Positions 23,967 to 32,450 of a stretch of DNA of 64,000 nt are shown in pieces. Positions within the stretch are counted from its first letter, which is position 1; each line of letters starts with the position of its first letter. The notes under the pieces were generated by a model, which worked only from the letters and a program-made list of their open reading frames with translations, was not told the DNA's origin and made no database searches. Both the position numbers and the translations under genes were made by a program. Location: positions 1 through 64,000 of the forward strand of contig JBCNVA010000141.1 in the NCBI GenBank assembly GCA_039630445.1. Reading direction: 5' to 3'. This DNA is from HRBIN15 sp039630445. GTDB taxonomy: Bacteria; Armatimonadota; Fimbriimonadia; Fimbriimonadales; GBS-DC.

Positions 23967-24019
23967 GCCATGTGAATTATACCCGCTGACGGGGTACAAT
24001 CTTGCAAGGAGGAGACGCG

Positions 24020-25261
24020 ATGCCGTCGGAAATCATCCATCTGGAAGGCCATGTCATCGATTCGCTTACCCTTTCCAAGGTGCTGGACATCCTTTCGGCA
24101 TACGAGGGCGTGCGCTACGAAATCCGCCACGCCAAAATCGGACACACGCGCGAAGAGACCAGCCGCTTCGAGATCCTGGTGCAAGCGGACACCGAAGAGC
24201 GGTTAGAAAAAGTGCTGGAAGAGGTGCATCAGCACGGCGCGAACTTCGCCCATGCGGATGCGCATCTGGAACCTGCCCCCAAAGACGGCGTTTTCCCCGA
24301 AGATTTCTACTCCACCACGAATCTGGAGACTTTCGTGCGCGTGCATCACCGCTGGATCCCTGTGGAGAACATCGAGATGGACTGCGGGATCCGCGTGTGG
24401 CAAGAGGGGCATCGGTGGCGGGCGGCGACTGTGCCGATGGCACGGGTCAAAAAGGGCGATCTGATTGTGGTGGGTCATGAGGGCATTCGTGTCACCCCAC
24501 CTGAGCGGCGCGATCCGACCTCCGTGTTCGCTTTTATGGGCAGCGATGTGTCCTCCGAGAAGCCCAAGGAGCGCGCGGTGCGCGGCGTCGCCGAGGAGGT
24601 GCGCAAAGCGAAACAGCGCGGCGAGAAGGTACTGTTCGTCGGCGGACCCGCCATCATCCACACGGGTGCAGGACCCTATCTGGAGCAACTGATCCGCAAC
24701 GGCTGGATCGATGTGCTGTTTGCAGGCAACGCGCTCGCCGCGCACGATATTGAAGCCGCCTTCTACGGCACTTCGCTCGGCGTCGCGCTGGAGCTGGGCG
24801 CACCTGTGCGCCACGGACACCAGAACCATATCCGCGCCATCAACCGCATCCGGATGGTAGGGGGTATCCGCGCCGCCGTTGAACAGGGCATCTTGAAAAA
24901 GGGTGTGATGTACGAATGCATCAAGCACAATGTGCCGTTCGTATTGGCGGGCAGCATTCGCGATGATGGTCCCCTGCCCGAAGTGATTACCGATGTGCTG
25001 GAGGCGCAGGACGCGATGCGGGCACACATCCCTGGCGTGGGCGTTGCCATTATGGTCGCCACCACGCTTCATTCCGTCGCGACGGGGAATCTGCTGCCTG
25101 CCAGCGTGCGCGTGTTCTGCGTGGATAACGATGCCGACACGGTCATCAAACTCACCGATCGGGGCACGCACCAGACCTTCCCCATCGTGACCGACTGCCA
25201 CTTCTTTATGAAGGAACTCGCGCTCCATCTGATTGAGCCGTTTGTGCCAGCGAAGCTATAG
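24020..25261 (+). CDS. TIGR00300 family protein, LOR/SDH-type ornithine cyclodeaminase domain
   Basis: 413 residues. The N-terminal third (LEGHVIDSLTLSKVLDI, then RFEILVQADTEERLEKVLEE) is the LOR/SDH conserved region. The rest has EKVLFVGGPAIIHTGAGPYL, FAGNALAAHDIEAAFYGTSLG and FVLAGSIRDDGPLPEVITDV, which bind NAD in homologues. Relatives include the archaeal ornithine cyclodeaminase and the C-terminal part of the cyanobacterial arginine dihydrolase AgrE/ArgZ. It probably converts ornithine to proline plus ammonia. ATG 24020 with AGGAGG upstream is preferred to TTG 24002. Confidence 0.85.
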   Translation: MPSEIIHLEGHVIDSLTLSKVLDILSAYEGVRYEIRHAKIGHTREETSRFEILVQADTEERLEKVLEEVHQHGANFAHADAHLEPAPKDGVFPEDFYSTTNLETFVRVHHRWIPVENIEMDCGIRVWQEGHRWRAATVPMARVKKGDLIVVGHEGIRVTPPERRDPTSVFAFMGSDVSSEKPKERAVRGVAEEVRKAKQRGEKVLFVGGPAIIHTGAGPYLEQLIRNGWIDVLFAGNALAAHDIEAAFYGTSLGVALELGAPVRHGHQNHIRAINRIRMVGGIRAAVEQGILKKGVMYECIKHNVPFVLAGSIRDDGPLPEVITDVLEAQDAMRAHIPGVGVAIMVATTLHSVATGNLLPASVRVFCVDNDADTVIKLTDRGTHQTFPIVTDCHFFMKELALHLIEPFVPAKL

Positions 25262-26161
25262 CGGAAGCTGTTCCACTTCCTCGCGGGTGGGCAGGGAGGG
25301 CTGTGCACCCCAGCGGGTGACAGCGATCGCAGCGACACGCTGACCGAACTGAACCGCTTCATGGATGGAACGCCCCTCGGTAAGGGCGACGGTGAACCCT
25401 GCGACGAAGGCGTCGCCAGCTGCCGTTGTGTCCACCGCCTGCACGGGCAGCGCGGGCTGACGATGAATAGTGCCCTCCGCGTTGTAAATCGCGCCGCGTG
25501 CACCCAGCGTGATCACCCCCTGCGCACAGCCCCTTTCGAGCAGCATACGCAGCACAGCCTCCTCGTCCACCTCACCCCCAACGCCGATCAGCTGACGCGC
25601 CTCCGTCTCGTTCGGGATCAGCACCGTGACCATCTGCATCAAGTCAGGAGCGAGCAGACAGGCGGGCGCAGGGTTGAGAATGAAAGGCACACCGTGTCGC
25701 CGTGCCAGCTGGGCAGCAGTTGCCACAGTGTCCATCGGGATCTCCGACTGGGCTATCACAGCGTCCGCCTGAGCAATCGCAGGTTCGGCGCGTTCCACAT
25801 GCTCAGGGCGCAGGTGCATGTTCGCGCCGGGCGCAACCACAATCGCGTTCTCCCCATAAGGTGAAACAGCAATCAGTGCCACGCCCGATGGATGTTCTGC
25901 CGTGCGCACCACATAGCGGGTATCGATCCCTTCCTGCGTGAGGTTCTCCACCGCAGCCTCGCCGAACGAATCGGTGCCGATGCAGCCGATGAAGCAGACC
26001 TGTGCGCCCAGCCGCGCTGCTGCCACCGCCTGATTCGCCCCTTTGCCACCCGGAATGACGCGCACGGCATCACCCAGCACCGTCTCGCCCGGTGCCGGAA
26101 TCGCAGGCACCTGCACCACCAGATCGGTGTTCGAACTGCCAACCACGACCAGCCTGCTCAT
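25256..26161 (-). CDS. rbsK: Ribokinase
   Basis: 301 residues of the PfkB family. The N-terminus VVVGSSNTDLVVQVPAIPAPGETV and GGKGANQAVAAARLG are ribokinase hallmarks, and the catalytic motif DTTAAGDAFVAGF is near residue 245. It phosphorylates D-ribose to ribose-5-P. It is convergent with the cyclodeaminase-type gene; both stops lie in one CTATAG palindrome (25256-25261). A TATACT box 18 nt before the ATG and AGGTAGGG serve as promoter and SD. Confidence 0.93.
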   Translation of the reverse strand: MSRLVVVGSSNTDLVVQVPAIPAPGETVLGDAVRVIPGGKGANQAVAAARLGAQVCFIGCIGTDSFGEAAVENLTQEGIDTRYVVRTAEHPSGVALIAVSPYGENAIVVAPGANMHLRPEHVERAEPAIAQADAVIAQSEIPMDTVATAAQLARRHGVPFILNPAPACLLAPDLMQMVTVLIPNETEARQLIGVGGEVDEEAVLRMLLERGCAQGVITLGARGAIYNAEGTIHRQPALPVQAVDTTAAGDAFVAGFTVALTEGRSIHEAVQFGQRVAAIAVTRWGAQPSLPTREEVEQLPL

Positions 26162-26285
26162 CGCCCTACCTGGTGGGAAAGTATAGCATGTTAGCGGCTT
26201 CTGTTAGCTGATTTGCTCATCCCCTCGGCAGCAGTGGAAAAAATCGGCACAGGCGTACGAGTTTTCAAGAGCTATTCGGCAAATC

Positions 26286-26299
26286 GGGACTAAAGTCCC
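26286..26299. repeat. Short hairpin GGGACT-AA-AGTCCC
   Basis: A perfect 14-bp palindrome in the spacer before the sigma-factor gene. It has the same CT-AA-AG core as the outer hairpins of the 18884 element, so it may be a stray module of that family. Confidence 0.45.
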
Positions 26300-26362
26300 A
26301 ACTGCCCATCTGCGTGCAGGGATTATCATTAAGGAGAGAGAGAATCGAAAGGAGGTGCGACG

Positions 26363-27049
26363 ATGCATACCGAACATGGTTGGCGGCAGTGGCTTTTGCA
26401 AAAAGCGGTCTGGCTCTGCAGTTGCGAGGCGGAGGCAGAAGATCTTGTACAGGACTGTCTCCATGCTTTCTATCGCTGTTTCTGCTTCTATCCTTGGCAA
26501 CGCCCGCTGGAACCTGACGAACTCCGTCACGCCCGTGCTTGGTGCAAACGCAAACTTCAGGCGCTGGCAATAGACCGAGCCAAACAGCCCCACCGCCAGC
26601 GCGAATTGCAGCTGCTGGATACCGAGATTGGGGAGTATCTGGCAGTAAGCAACCCAGAGGATGGCCTGATTTTACAGATTGCGCTTGAGCAGTTCATCGC
26701 CCACTTACCTGTCTACCTGCAGAAGGTTGCCGAGTTGTACAATCGGGGGTATGATTATAGAGAAATCGCACGAAGGCTGGAATTATCGGAGGGCAGTGTG
26801 CGGCAATACATGAGGCGGATCAATAAGTTGGGGCAGGCATTTTTCGGGCTCGATGTTCACAAATCGGCGGTTTCGGTCGTTAATAGAGATGGAAGCCCCA
26901 AAGAGGGTTTCCCAGAACAATTGGAGGAGGAGCCAAGCGATGAGAAGACGCAAGGTATTGCTGATGAGCGCGGTTGCGCTGACGATAGCGAACTTGGTGG
27001 CACTACCGAACACCCTTGCCGTCCTCGCCGAACTCAGCGGGGGGGGTAA
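26363..27049 (+). CDS. ECF-type RNA polymerase sigma factor
   Basis: 228 residues. Sigma region 2 is recognisable as EAEAEDLVQDCLHAFYRCF (residues 19-37), and region 4 as LPVYLQKVAELYNRGYDYREIARRLELSEGSVRQYMRRI (cut here for reading as region 4, residues 114-152). About 75 extra C-terminal residues are charged and low-complexity. The last 110 nt overlap the next gene in another frame, so the tail may be a by-product of the overlap. AAGGAGG stands at ideal distance. No anti-sigma gene is adjacent. It probably controls the exported Cys-rich protein and pseudopilin downstream. Confidence 0.8.
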   Translation: MHTEHGWRQWLLQKAVWLCSCEAEAEDLVQDCLHAFYRCFCFYPWQRPLEPDELRHARAWCKRKLQALAIDRAKQPHRQRELQLLDTEIGEYLAVSNPEDGLILQIALEQFIAHLPVYLQKVAELYNRGYDYREIARRLELSEGSVRQYMRRINKLGQAFFGLDVHKSAVSVVNRDGSPKEGFPEQLEEEPSDEKTQGIADERGCADDSELGGTTEHPCRPRRTQRGG

Positions 27050-27554
27050 AGTGTCAGCAAGTCTTGTCCCTGGCAAAGGATGCGGTTGTTCCGGAGGGTC
27101 TACCATTTTGGACGAGTCCAAGTTGAAGCAACAGCTACGGCAGAACCACTTGGTGATGGCTCAGATATTCCCGATGGGTGATAACACACCGGGGCCTTTG
27201 CCTCCAGTAATTGGAGTGCCTCTACCCCCAGGTGGAGGTGGCCCAGCAAGGACTGGCTGCGAAGATTGCGGTCGTCCTGCAGGTACAGTGCCTGCCAATC
27301 AATTCTGTATGAATCCACCGAATGCCGATTGTAATGGATGGATACCTTGGGATAACGACTACATTTACCAGTGGTATGTTATAGTGTACCACTGTCCCAA
27401 TGGTTCCTTCTATGTATGCCATGGACCGTTTCGCACAGAGGAGTGCTGCCGAACGAGAAATACCCGTATCCAACCTTGCGAGCCGCCTCCTACAGATCCC
27501 TTTGATCCTACACAACCACTTCTCCCGTGTCGGTCAAGAATTCCAAGTCCATAG
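26940..27554 (+). CDS. Exported cysteine-rich protein, unknown function
   Basis: 204 residues beginning with a classical signal peptide (MRRRKVLLMSAVALTIANLV). The mature part has 12 Cys in small clusters: GCGCSGG, CEDCGRP, CMNPPNADC, HCPNGSFYVCHG, ECCRTR, QPCEPP and LPCRS. It is Pro/Gly-rich with a PLPPVIGVPLPPGGGG linker. The family is not recognised. The pattern suggests disulfide bonding or metal binding outside the cytoplasm. The ATG is preceded by GGAGGAGG. It overlaps the sigma gene by 110 bp, so it is tightly coupled. Composition is less GC-rich than its neighbours. Confidence 0.75.
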   Translation: MRRRKVLLMSAVALTIANLVALPNTLAVLAELSGGGKVSASLVPGKGCGCSGGSTILDESKLKQQLRQNHLVMAQIFPMGDNTPGPLPPVIGVPLPPGGGGPARTGCEDCGRPAGTVPANQFCMNPPNADCNGWIPWDNDYIYQWYVIVYHCPNGSFYVCHGPFRTEECCRTRNTRIQPCEPPPTDPFDPTQPLLPCRSRIPSP

Positions 27555-27641
27555 GTTCTTAACTGCCGTTCTCGTTTGGGGGTGAAGTATCGAATTCACC
27601 CCCAGCGAGACCAAATACAGAGTGACGAGAGGTGATCAGCG

Positions 27642-28286
27642 TTGCAGATGAAGAGCATGGTGGCAAACTACGCTGTTTATAAGGGACGCTGTATCGGTTT
27701 CACTCTGCTGGAGCTACTGGTAGTGGTGCTGATTATAATGCTATTGGTAGCTCTAATACTACCAGTGCTGACCACCGCACGCAAGCACTCCTATCAAGCA
27801 ATATGTATTTCTAACATGCGTCAAATCCACACTGCTTGGATGCTCTATATTGGGGACTATGGAGGTTCAGTCACTGACACGACATGCTGGCCAAAATGGC
27901 AATCGTTGATCCCTTATATAAAAGATAACCGCGTGCTGATATGCCATAGTGACCCCGTTCACGGTTGGTGGAGGCTTCTTGGGGAAGAACCTGACAGCAG
28001 CTATGCATTTCTTGAGCCTCCCATGGCAGCGGATGTTCTGCGGTTGGATCCTAATCCTGGAATTGTAGGATGCTTCCTTCATGGGCAGTGTCGGATGAGA
28101 CATACGCCGCTTTGTAAAGGACTGGTACTCAGAATACGCGCGGATGGCTCTCTTGGGCGTGGGCGTTTCCTTCTTCTCTGCTTCCCAAACGGACACGGCT
28201 GGACATCCTGGTACTTCTTTACCGATGCGCCCTGTCCACCACGGTACCGATTAGGAGGCATACCTTGTGACCCGCCTTCATGGTGA
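27642..28286 (+). CDS. Pseudopilin-like protein with prepilin peptidase site, Cys-rich
   Basis: 214 residues. A short basic leader ends in G-FTLLE (about residues 19-24), followed by a 21-residue hydrophobic helix: the type IV pilin/type II secretion processing signal. Downstream, CISNMRQIHTAWMLYIGDY, then RVLICHSDP and RHTPLCKGLVLRIRADGSL match the DUF1559/GspG-like proteins abundant in Planctomycetes and Armatimonadota. The globular part has nine Cys, unusually many. TTG 27642 has AGAGGTGA at good distance; ATG 27648 is the alternative. Confidence 0.8.
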   Translation: MQMKSMVANYAVYKGRCIGFTLLELLVVVLIIMLLVALILPVLTTARKHSYQAICISNMRQIHTAWMLYIGDYGGSVTDTTCWPKWQSLIPYIKDNRVLICHSDPVHGWWRLLGEEPDSSYAFLEPPMAADVLRLDPNPGIVGCFLHGQCRMRHTPLCKGLVLRIRADGSLGRGRFLLLCFPNGHGWTSWYFFTDAPCPPRYRLGGIPCDPPSW

Positions 28287-28329
28287 GAAGGCAACAATAA
28301 ACACAAACTGAAGGAGACCGAGACCGACG

Positions 28330-28764
28330 ATGCGACGGAGCATAGAAGGCTGGCTTATTCTCTTGATCACCGCTCCGCTGTTGATGTGGGGCGTAATCAA
28401 GATTAGCGTGTGGCTGCTTTCAGTAATTTTAGGCACGCCAATGGCGTTTGGGAAGCCCATCCCTTCGCTGGCAGAGATAGTTCTGTTTTGGCTGTTTGCA
28501 GCACCTGTGGCCGCAGGAGCCTACCATTATGTAACGCAGTCGGACAGACGAAAGCAATTAGGAGCGTCCGTTGCGATGATTGGACCGCCAGCGTTGCTGT
28601 TTGCAATTCAGCTTATCGACAGGTCAGCCCAGAGCATTTCTGCACGCGCATGGTTGATGGATACGGGGTTGCTCGTAGCCTTGTTGGTGGGGTTAGCCGC
28701 TTATGTGTGGCTCACACTCCATTTAGCCCGCCTGCTCGCCTCTTGGCAGTCAATGCACGGCTGA
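28330..28764 (+). CDS. Four-helix membrane protein, unknown function
   Basis: 144 residues, almost entirely four hydrophobic helices (about residues 7-35, 48-72, 80-98 and 110-135). No family motif recognised. It follows the pseudopilin gene by 43 bp and closes the lower-GC cassette. AAGGAG lies about 15 bases before the ATG, rather far. Confidence 0.65.
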   Translation: MRRSIEGWLILLITAPLLMWGVIKISVWLLSVILGTPMAFGKPIPSLAEIVLFWLFAAPVAAGAYHYVTQSDRRKQLGASVAMIGPPALLFAIQLIDRSAQSISARAWLMDTGLLVALLVGLAAYVWLTLHLARLLASWQSMHG

Positions 28765-28890
28765 CTTCCTTTATCTGATACGAATGAAGATTGCAAGTAT
28801 TAAAGTATAGATTATCTGACCAGGCTACCCCAAGCAAGGGATATCCACAAGGTGGCAAGATGGGTTATACTATATCCCAAGGAGGGAGCG

Positions 28891-30921
28891 ATGAAACGCA
28901 AGATCACCATCGAGGATCTGTTCCGCATTCGGTTGCTGGGCAACCCCCAGATTGCGCCTGACGGCAGTCGGGTGGTGTTCGTGTATAAGTGGATCGACGC
29001 GGAAAAGAACAAATACTTCTCCAACTTGTGGATGGTGCCGTTTGAAGGGGGCGAGGCACGCCCGTTCACCTATGGCGAATGGAGCGATTCGTCACCACGC
29101 TGGTCGCCTGACGGCAAGCAGATCGCTTTTATAAGCAACCGCCAGAAGCCTAAAAGCCAGATTTATGTGATCCCCGCGGATGGCGGCGAAGCACGCCCCA
29201 TCACCCATCTGGAGGAGGGCAGCATCGGCGAGTTCGCCTGGTCGCCCGACGGCACGCGCATCGCCTTCACCTATCGCGAGACCGCACCCGAATGGCGTGA
29301 GGAGGCGGTCAAACAGCGCAAGGAGAAGGGGCTATCGAACCCACCCCGCGTAATCACCCGTGCCTACTGGCGACTAGACGGCGATGGCGCGTTCGTAGAC
29401 CAGCGCTATCATCTTCATGTAGTGGATGTACGCACAGGCGAAACGCGCCAGCTCACCACCGATCCAGCTTATGAGGAATACAGCCCCACCTGGTCGCCCA
29501 ACGGGAATTACATCGCGTTCCTGTCGAACCGTCGCCCTGACCCCGATAATGACCCTGATCGGATCGACATCTGGGTGGTTCCTGCGGAGGGTGGCGCGAT
29601 TCGGCGCGTGGAGACGCCCGAAGGACCCAAGTATCTCCTGCGCTGGTCGCCTGATGGACGCTATTTAGCCTATCTGGGGCATCCGTATCCTGATGATCCT
29701 TATCCTCGCTGCGATCATCTTTGGCGCGTGTCACCCGAAGGGGGCGACGCGGTGAATCTCACCCCGCATCTGGATAATGTGATTGGTGTCGCCACACTGA
29801 CCGATGTGCGTGAGTTTGGTGGTGGTGGCGTGCTCTACTGGAGCGCAGATGGGCAGTTCCTCTACTTCTTGGTCAGCGAGCGGGGCGGCGTCTATCCCTA
29901 TCGGGTGCGCGTCGACGGCAGCCACTTCGAGCGGCTGCTGGAAGGCGACTTCGAGATCGCCGATTTCACGCTGGCGCAGGGCGAGCATCGGTGTGCGCTG
30001 CTTTATGGCACGCCAACGATGCCCCACGAAATCTACGCGGGCACTTTGCAGGGCAATACGCTGAGCATTAGCCCGCTCACTGCGCTCAATCAGCCCCTGC
30101 TGGACGAGGTAGAGATCGCGACCCCTGAAGAGTTCGAGGTGGAGGCGGACGACGGCGTCAAAATCCACGGCTGGCTGCTGAAACCGCCCGATTTCGACCC
30201 CGCGCGTCGCTACCCTGCTATCCTGATGATTCATGGCGGTCCGCATGCGCAGTACGGGCGTGTCTTCTTCCACGAATTCCAGCTGACGGCGGCACAGGGC
30301 TATGTGGTGGCTTACACCAATCCGCGCGGCAGCTGGGGCTATGGCGAGGCGTTCGCCCGCGCCATCAAAGGCGACTGGGGCAACCGCGACTTTCGCGACC
30401 TGATGCATGTGGCGGACTATCTGGCAAGCTTACCCTTCGTAGATGCCGAACGAATGGGCGTGGCAGGCGGCAGCTACGGCGGCTATATGACCAACTGGAT
30501 TGTGGGGCACACTGACCGCTTCAAAGCCGCCATCACCGACCGCAGTGTGGTCAATCTGGTGAGCATGGCGGGCACCTCCGACTTCCCGATGCTGCCCAAT
30601 CGCTACTGGCAGGGCAACTTCTGGGATGAGCCGCAAAAACTCTGGGAGCAGTCGCCCTTGGCGTATGCGGCGCGTATCCGTACGCCGCTGCTGATTGTGC
30701 ACAGCGAGGGCGACCTGCGCTGCCCGATCAGCGAAGCCGATCAGCTGTTCGCTGCGCTCAAACGGCTGGGACGCGAAGTGGTCTATGTGCGCTACCCGCT
30801 CGAAAGCAGCCACGGGCTATCGCGCAGCGGACCGCCCGACCTACGCGCCGATCGCCTGAAACGCTACCTGGAGTGGTGGGCAAAGTATCTACAGCCGTCC
30901 GCCCAAAGCAGGGAAGGCTAA
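28891..30921 (+). CDS. S9 family peptidase (acylaminoacyl-peptidase/dipeptidyl-peptidase-like)
   Basis: About 676 residues. The first 380 contain WD40-like PD40 blades (repeated SPDGxxIAF/WSPDG motifs), forming a propeller that filters peptides. The C-terminal alpha/beta hydrolase has the nucleophile Ser about 528 in GGSYGGYMTNW, Asp about 608 in HSEGDLRCP and His about 641 in ESSHGLS. No signal peptide, so it is probably cytoplasmic and degrades peptides. The ATG at 28891 has AAGGAGGG, and a TATACT box lies about 25 bp upstream. Confidence 0.93.
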   Translation: MKRKITIEDLFRIRLLGNPQIAPDGSRVVFVYKWIDAEKNKYFSNLWMVPFEGGEARPFTYGEWSDSSPRWSPDGKQIAFISNRQKPKSQIYVIPADGGEARPITHLEEGSIGEFAWSPDGTRIAFTYRETAPEWREEAVKQRKEKGLSNPPRVITRAYWRLDGDGAFVDQRYHLHVVDVRTGETRQLTTDPAYEEYSPTWSPNGNYIAFLSNRRPDPDNDPDRIDIWVVPAEGGAIRRVETPEGPKYLLRWSPDGRYLAYLGHPYPDDPYPRCDHLWRVSPEGGDAVNLTPHLDNVIGVATLTDVREFGGGGVLYWSADGQFLYFLVSERGGVYPYRVRVDGSHFERLLEGDFEIADFTLAQGEHRCALLYGTPTMPHEIYAGTLQGNTLSISPLTALNQPLLDEVEIATPEEFEVEADDGVKIHGWLLKPPDFDPARRYPAILMIHGGPHAQYGRVFFHEFQLTAAQGYVVAYTNPRGSWGYGEAFARAIKGDWGNRDFRDLMHVADYLASLPFVDAERMGVAGGSYGGYMTNWIVGHTDRFKAAITDRSVVNLVSMAGTSDFPMLPNRYWQGNFWDEPQKLWEQSPLAYAARIRTPLLIVHSEGDLRCPISEADQLFAALKRLGREVVYVRYPLESSHGLSRSGPPDLRADRLKRYLEWWAKYLQPSAQSREG

Positions 30922-30946
30922 CTCCTTCGGCGAATCAGCAGGTGCT

Positions 30947-32425
30947 ATGCCGACCCTGCTGGCGGTAGACCTCGGGGCTGAGAGCGGGCGTGCCGTGCTG
31001 GGACGCCTGCAGGGGCAGACGCTCCATGTGCAGGAGGTACATCGCTTCCCCAACAAGCCGGTGCGCGTGCGTGGCACCCTCTATTGGAACATTCTTGCGC
31101 TCTATGAGGAGGTGCTAACTGCCCTCCAACGCGCCGCCCAAGCTGCCGAGGAGCCTATCGAATCAGTCGGCATCGACACCTGGGGCGTCGATTTCGCGCT
31201 GCTGGATCGCCACGGGCAACTGCTGGGCAACCCCGTGCATTATCGGGACTCGCGTACCGAAGGCATGATGGACGCCGTGTTCCAGCGCATCCCGAAGGAG
31301 GTGATCTATCAGCGCACGGGTATCCAGTTCATGCCGATCAACACGCTCTACCAGCTCTATGCGCTGGTGGTGCGTCAAGACCCTCAGCTGGAACAGGCGC
31401 GTACTTTCCTGACCATGCCCGATCTGCTGCACTACTGGCTGACGGGCGAGGCGGTGTGCGAGTTCACGAACGCGACCACCACACAGTGCTACGACCCACG
31501 CGCCGACGGCTGGGCTATCGATCTGCTGGCGCAGTTGGGCATTCCGACGCATCTTTTTCCAGAGGTGCGGACACCGGGCACGATTCTGGGGGATTTAGCG
31601 GGGGAGGTGGCGCAGGCAACCGGGCTGTCAGGCGTGAAGGTGGTGCTGCCCGCAGCGCACGACACTGGTTCTGCAGTTGCCGCAGTGCCCTTCGCAGATC
31701 CCCACGCCGCCTATATTAGCTCGGGCACATGGTCGCTGGTCGGCGTGGAGACCCGCGAGCCAGTCATCACTGGGGTGGGACTGCAATATAACCTCACGAA
31801 TGAAGGGGGTGTCGGTAAACGGTTCCGATTGCTCAAAAATGTGATGGGGCTATGGCTGCTACAGGAGTGCCGCCGCACATGGGCGAGCCAGGGCAACGAA
31901 TGGAGCTATGAGGCGTTGGTTGCGATGGCGGAGGAGGCACCCCGCTTCCGCTCGCTGATCGATCCCGACGATGGGCGCTTCCTACCACCGGGCGATATGC
32001 CCGCACGGATTCAGGCGTTCTGCCAAGAGACTGATCAGCCTGTGCCGCAGTCGCCGGGCGAGATTGTCCGCTGCATTTTGGAAAGCCTCGCGCTGCGCTA
32101 CCGTCAGGTGATCGAGCGGTTGGAGCAGGTGACGGGCTGGCACATCCCTGTCGTGCATATCGTGGGCGGCGGGGTGCGCAACCGATGGCTCTGCCAGGCA
32201 ACCGCAGACGCTACGGGACGCTCCGTGCTGGCAGGTCCCATCGAGGCAACCGCGATAGGCAACCTGCTGGTGCAGGCGATGGGACTGGGCTACCTGAGCG
32301 GGCTGGACGAGGTGCGAATGCTGGTGCAAAGCGCCTGCTCGCCAACCCTGTATGAACCCCAAGACACCGATGCCTGGCAGGAGGCGTATGAGAAGTTTAC
32401 ACAATCCCTAAGCCCCAGTTCCTAA
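30947..32425 (+). CDS. rhaB: Rhamnulokinase
   Basis: 492 residues of the FGGY kinase family. AVDLGAESGRAVLGRL at the N-terminus and ESVGIDTWGVDFALLD are rhamnulokinase-specific. Further on are VHYRDSRTEGMMD, the second ATPase motif AYISSGTWSLVGVET and IVGGGVRNRWLCQATAD. It phosphorylates L-rhamnulose before aldol cleavage to DHAP and L-lactaldehyde. The lactate-oxidation genes 0.9 kb downstream would consume the product branch. It lies 25 bp after the S9 peptidase gene. Confidence 0.93.
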   Translation: MPTLLAVDLGAESGRAVLGRLQGQTLHVQEVHRFPNKPVRVRGTLYWNILALYEEVLTALQRAAQAAEEPIESVGIDTWGVDFALLDRHGQLLGNPVHYRDSRTEGMMDAVFQRIPKEVIYQRTGIQFMPINTLYQLYALVVRQDPQLEQARTFLTMPDLLHYWLTGEAVCEFTNATTTQCYDPRADGWAIDLLAQLGIPTHLFPEVRTPGTILGDLAGEVAQATGLSGVKVVLPAAHDTGSAVAAVPFADPHAAYISSGTWSLVGVETREPVITGVGLQYNLTNEGGVGKRFRLLKNVMGLWLLQECRRTWASQGNEWSYEALVAMAEEAPRFRSLIDPDDGRFLPPGDMPARIQAFCQETDQPVPQSPGEIVRCILESLALRYRQVIERLEQVTGWHIPVVHIVGGGVRNRWLCQATADATGRSVLAGPIEATAIGNLLVQAMGLGYLSGLDEVRMLVQSACSPTLYEPQDTDAWQEAYEKFTQSLSPSS

Positions 32426-32438
32426 GCCCTAAATAAGG

Positions 32439-32444
32439 TATCCT
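32439..32444 (+). promoter_or_regulatory. Leaderless-type -10 box of the MNT-HepT gene
   Basis: AAGG-TATCCT ending 6 nt before GTG 32451. It lies between the rhaB stop and the fused toxin-antitoxin gene. Confidence 0.45.
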
Positions 32445-32450
32445 CAGGAT

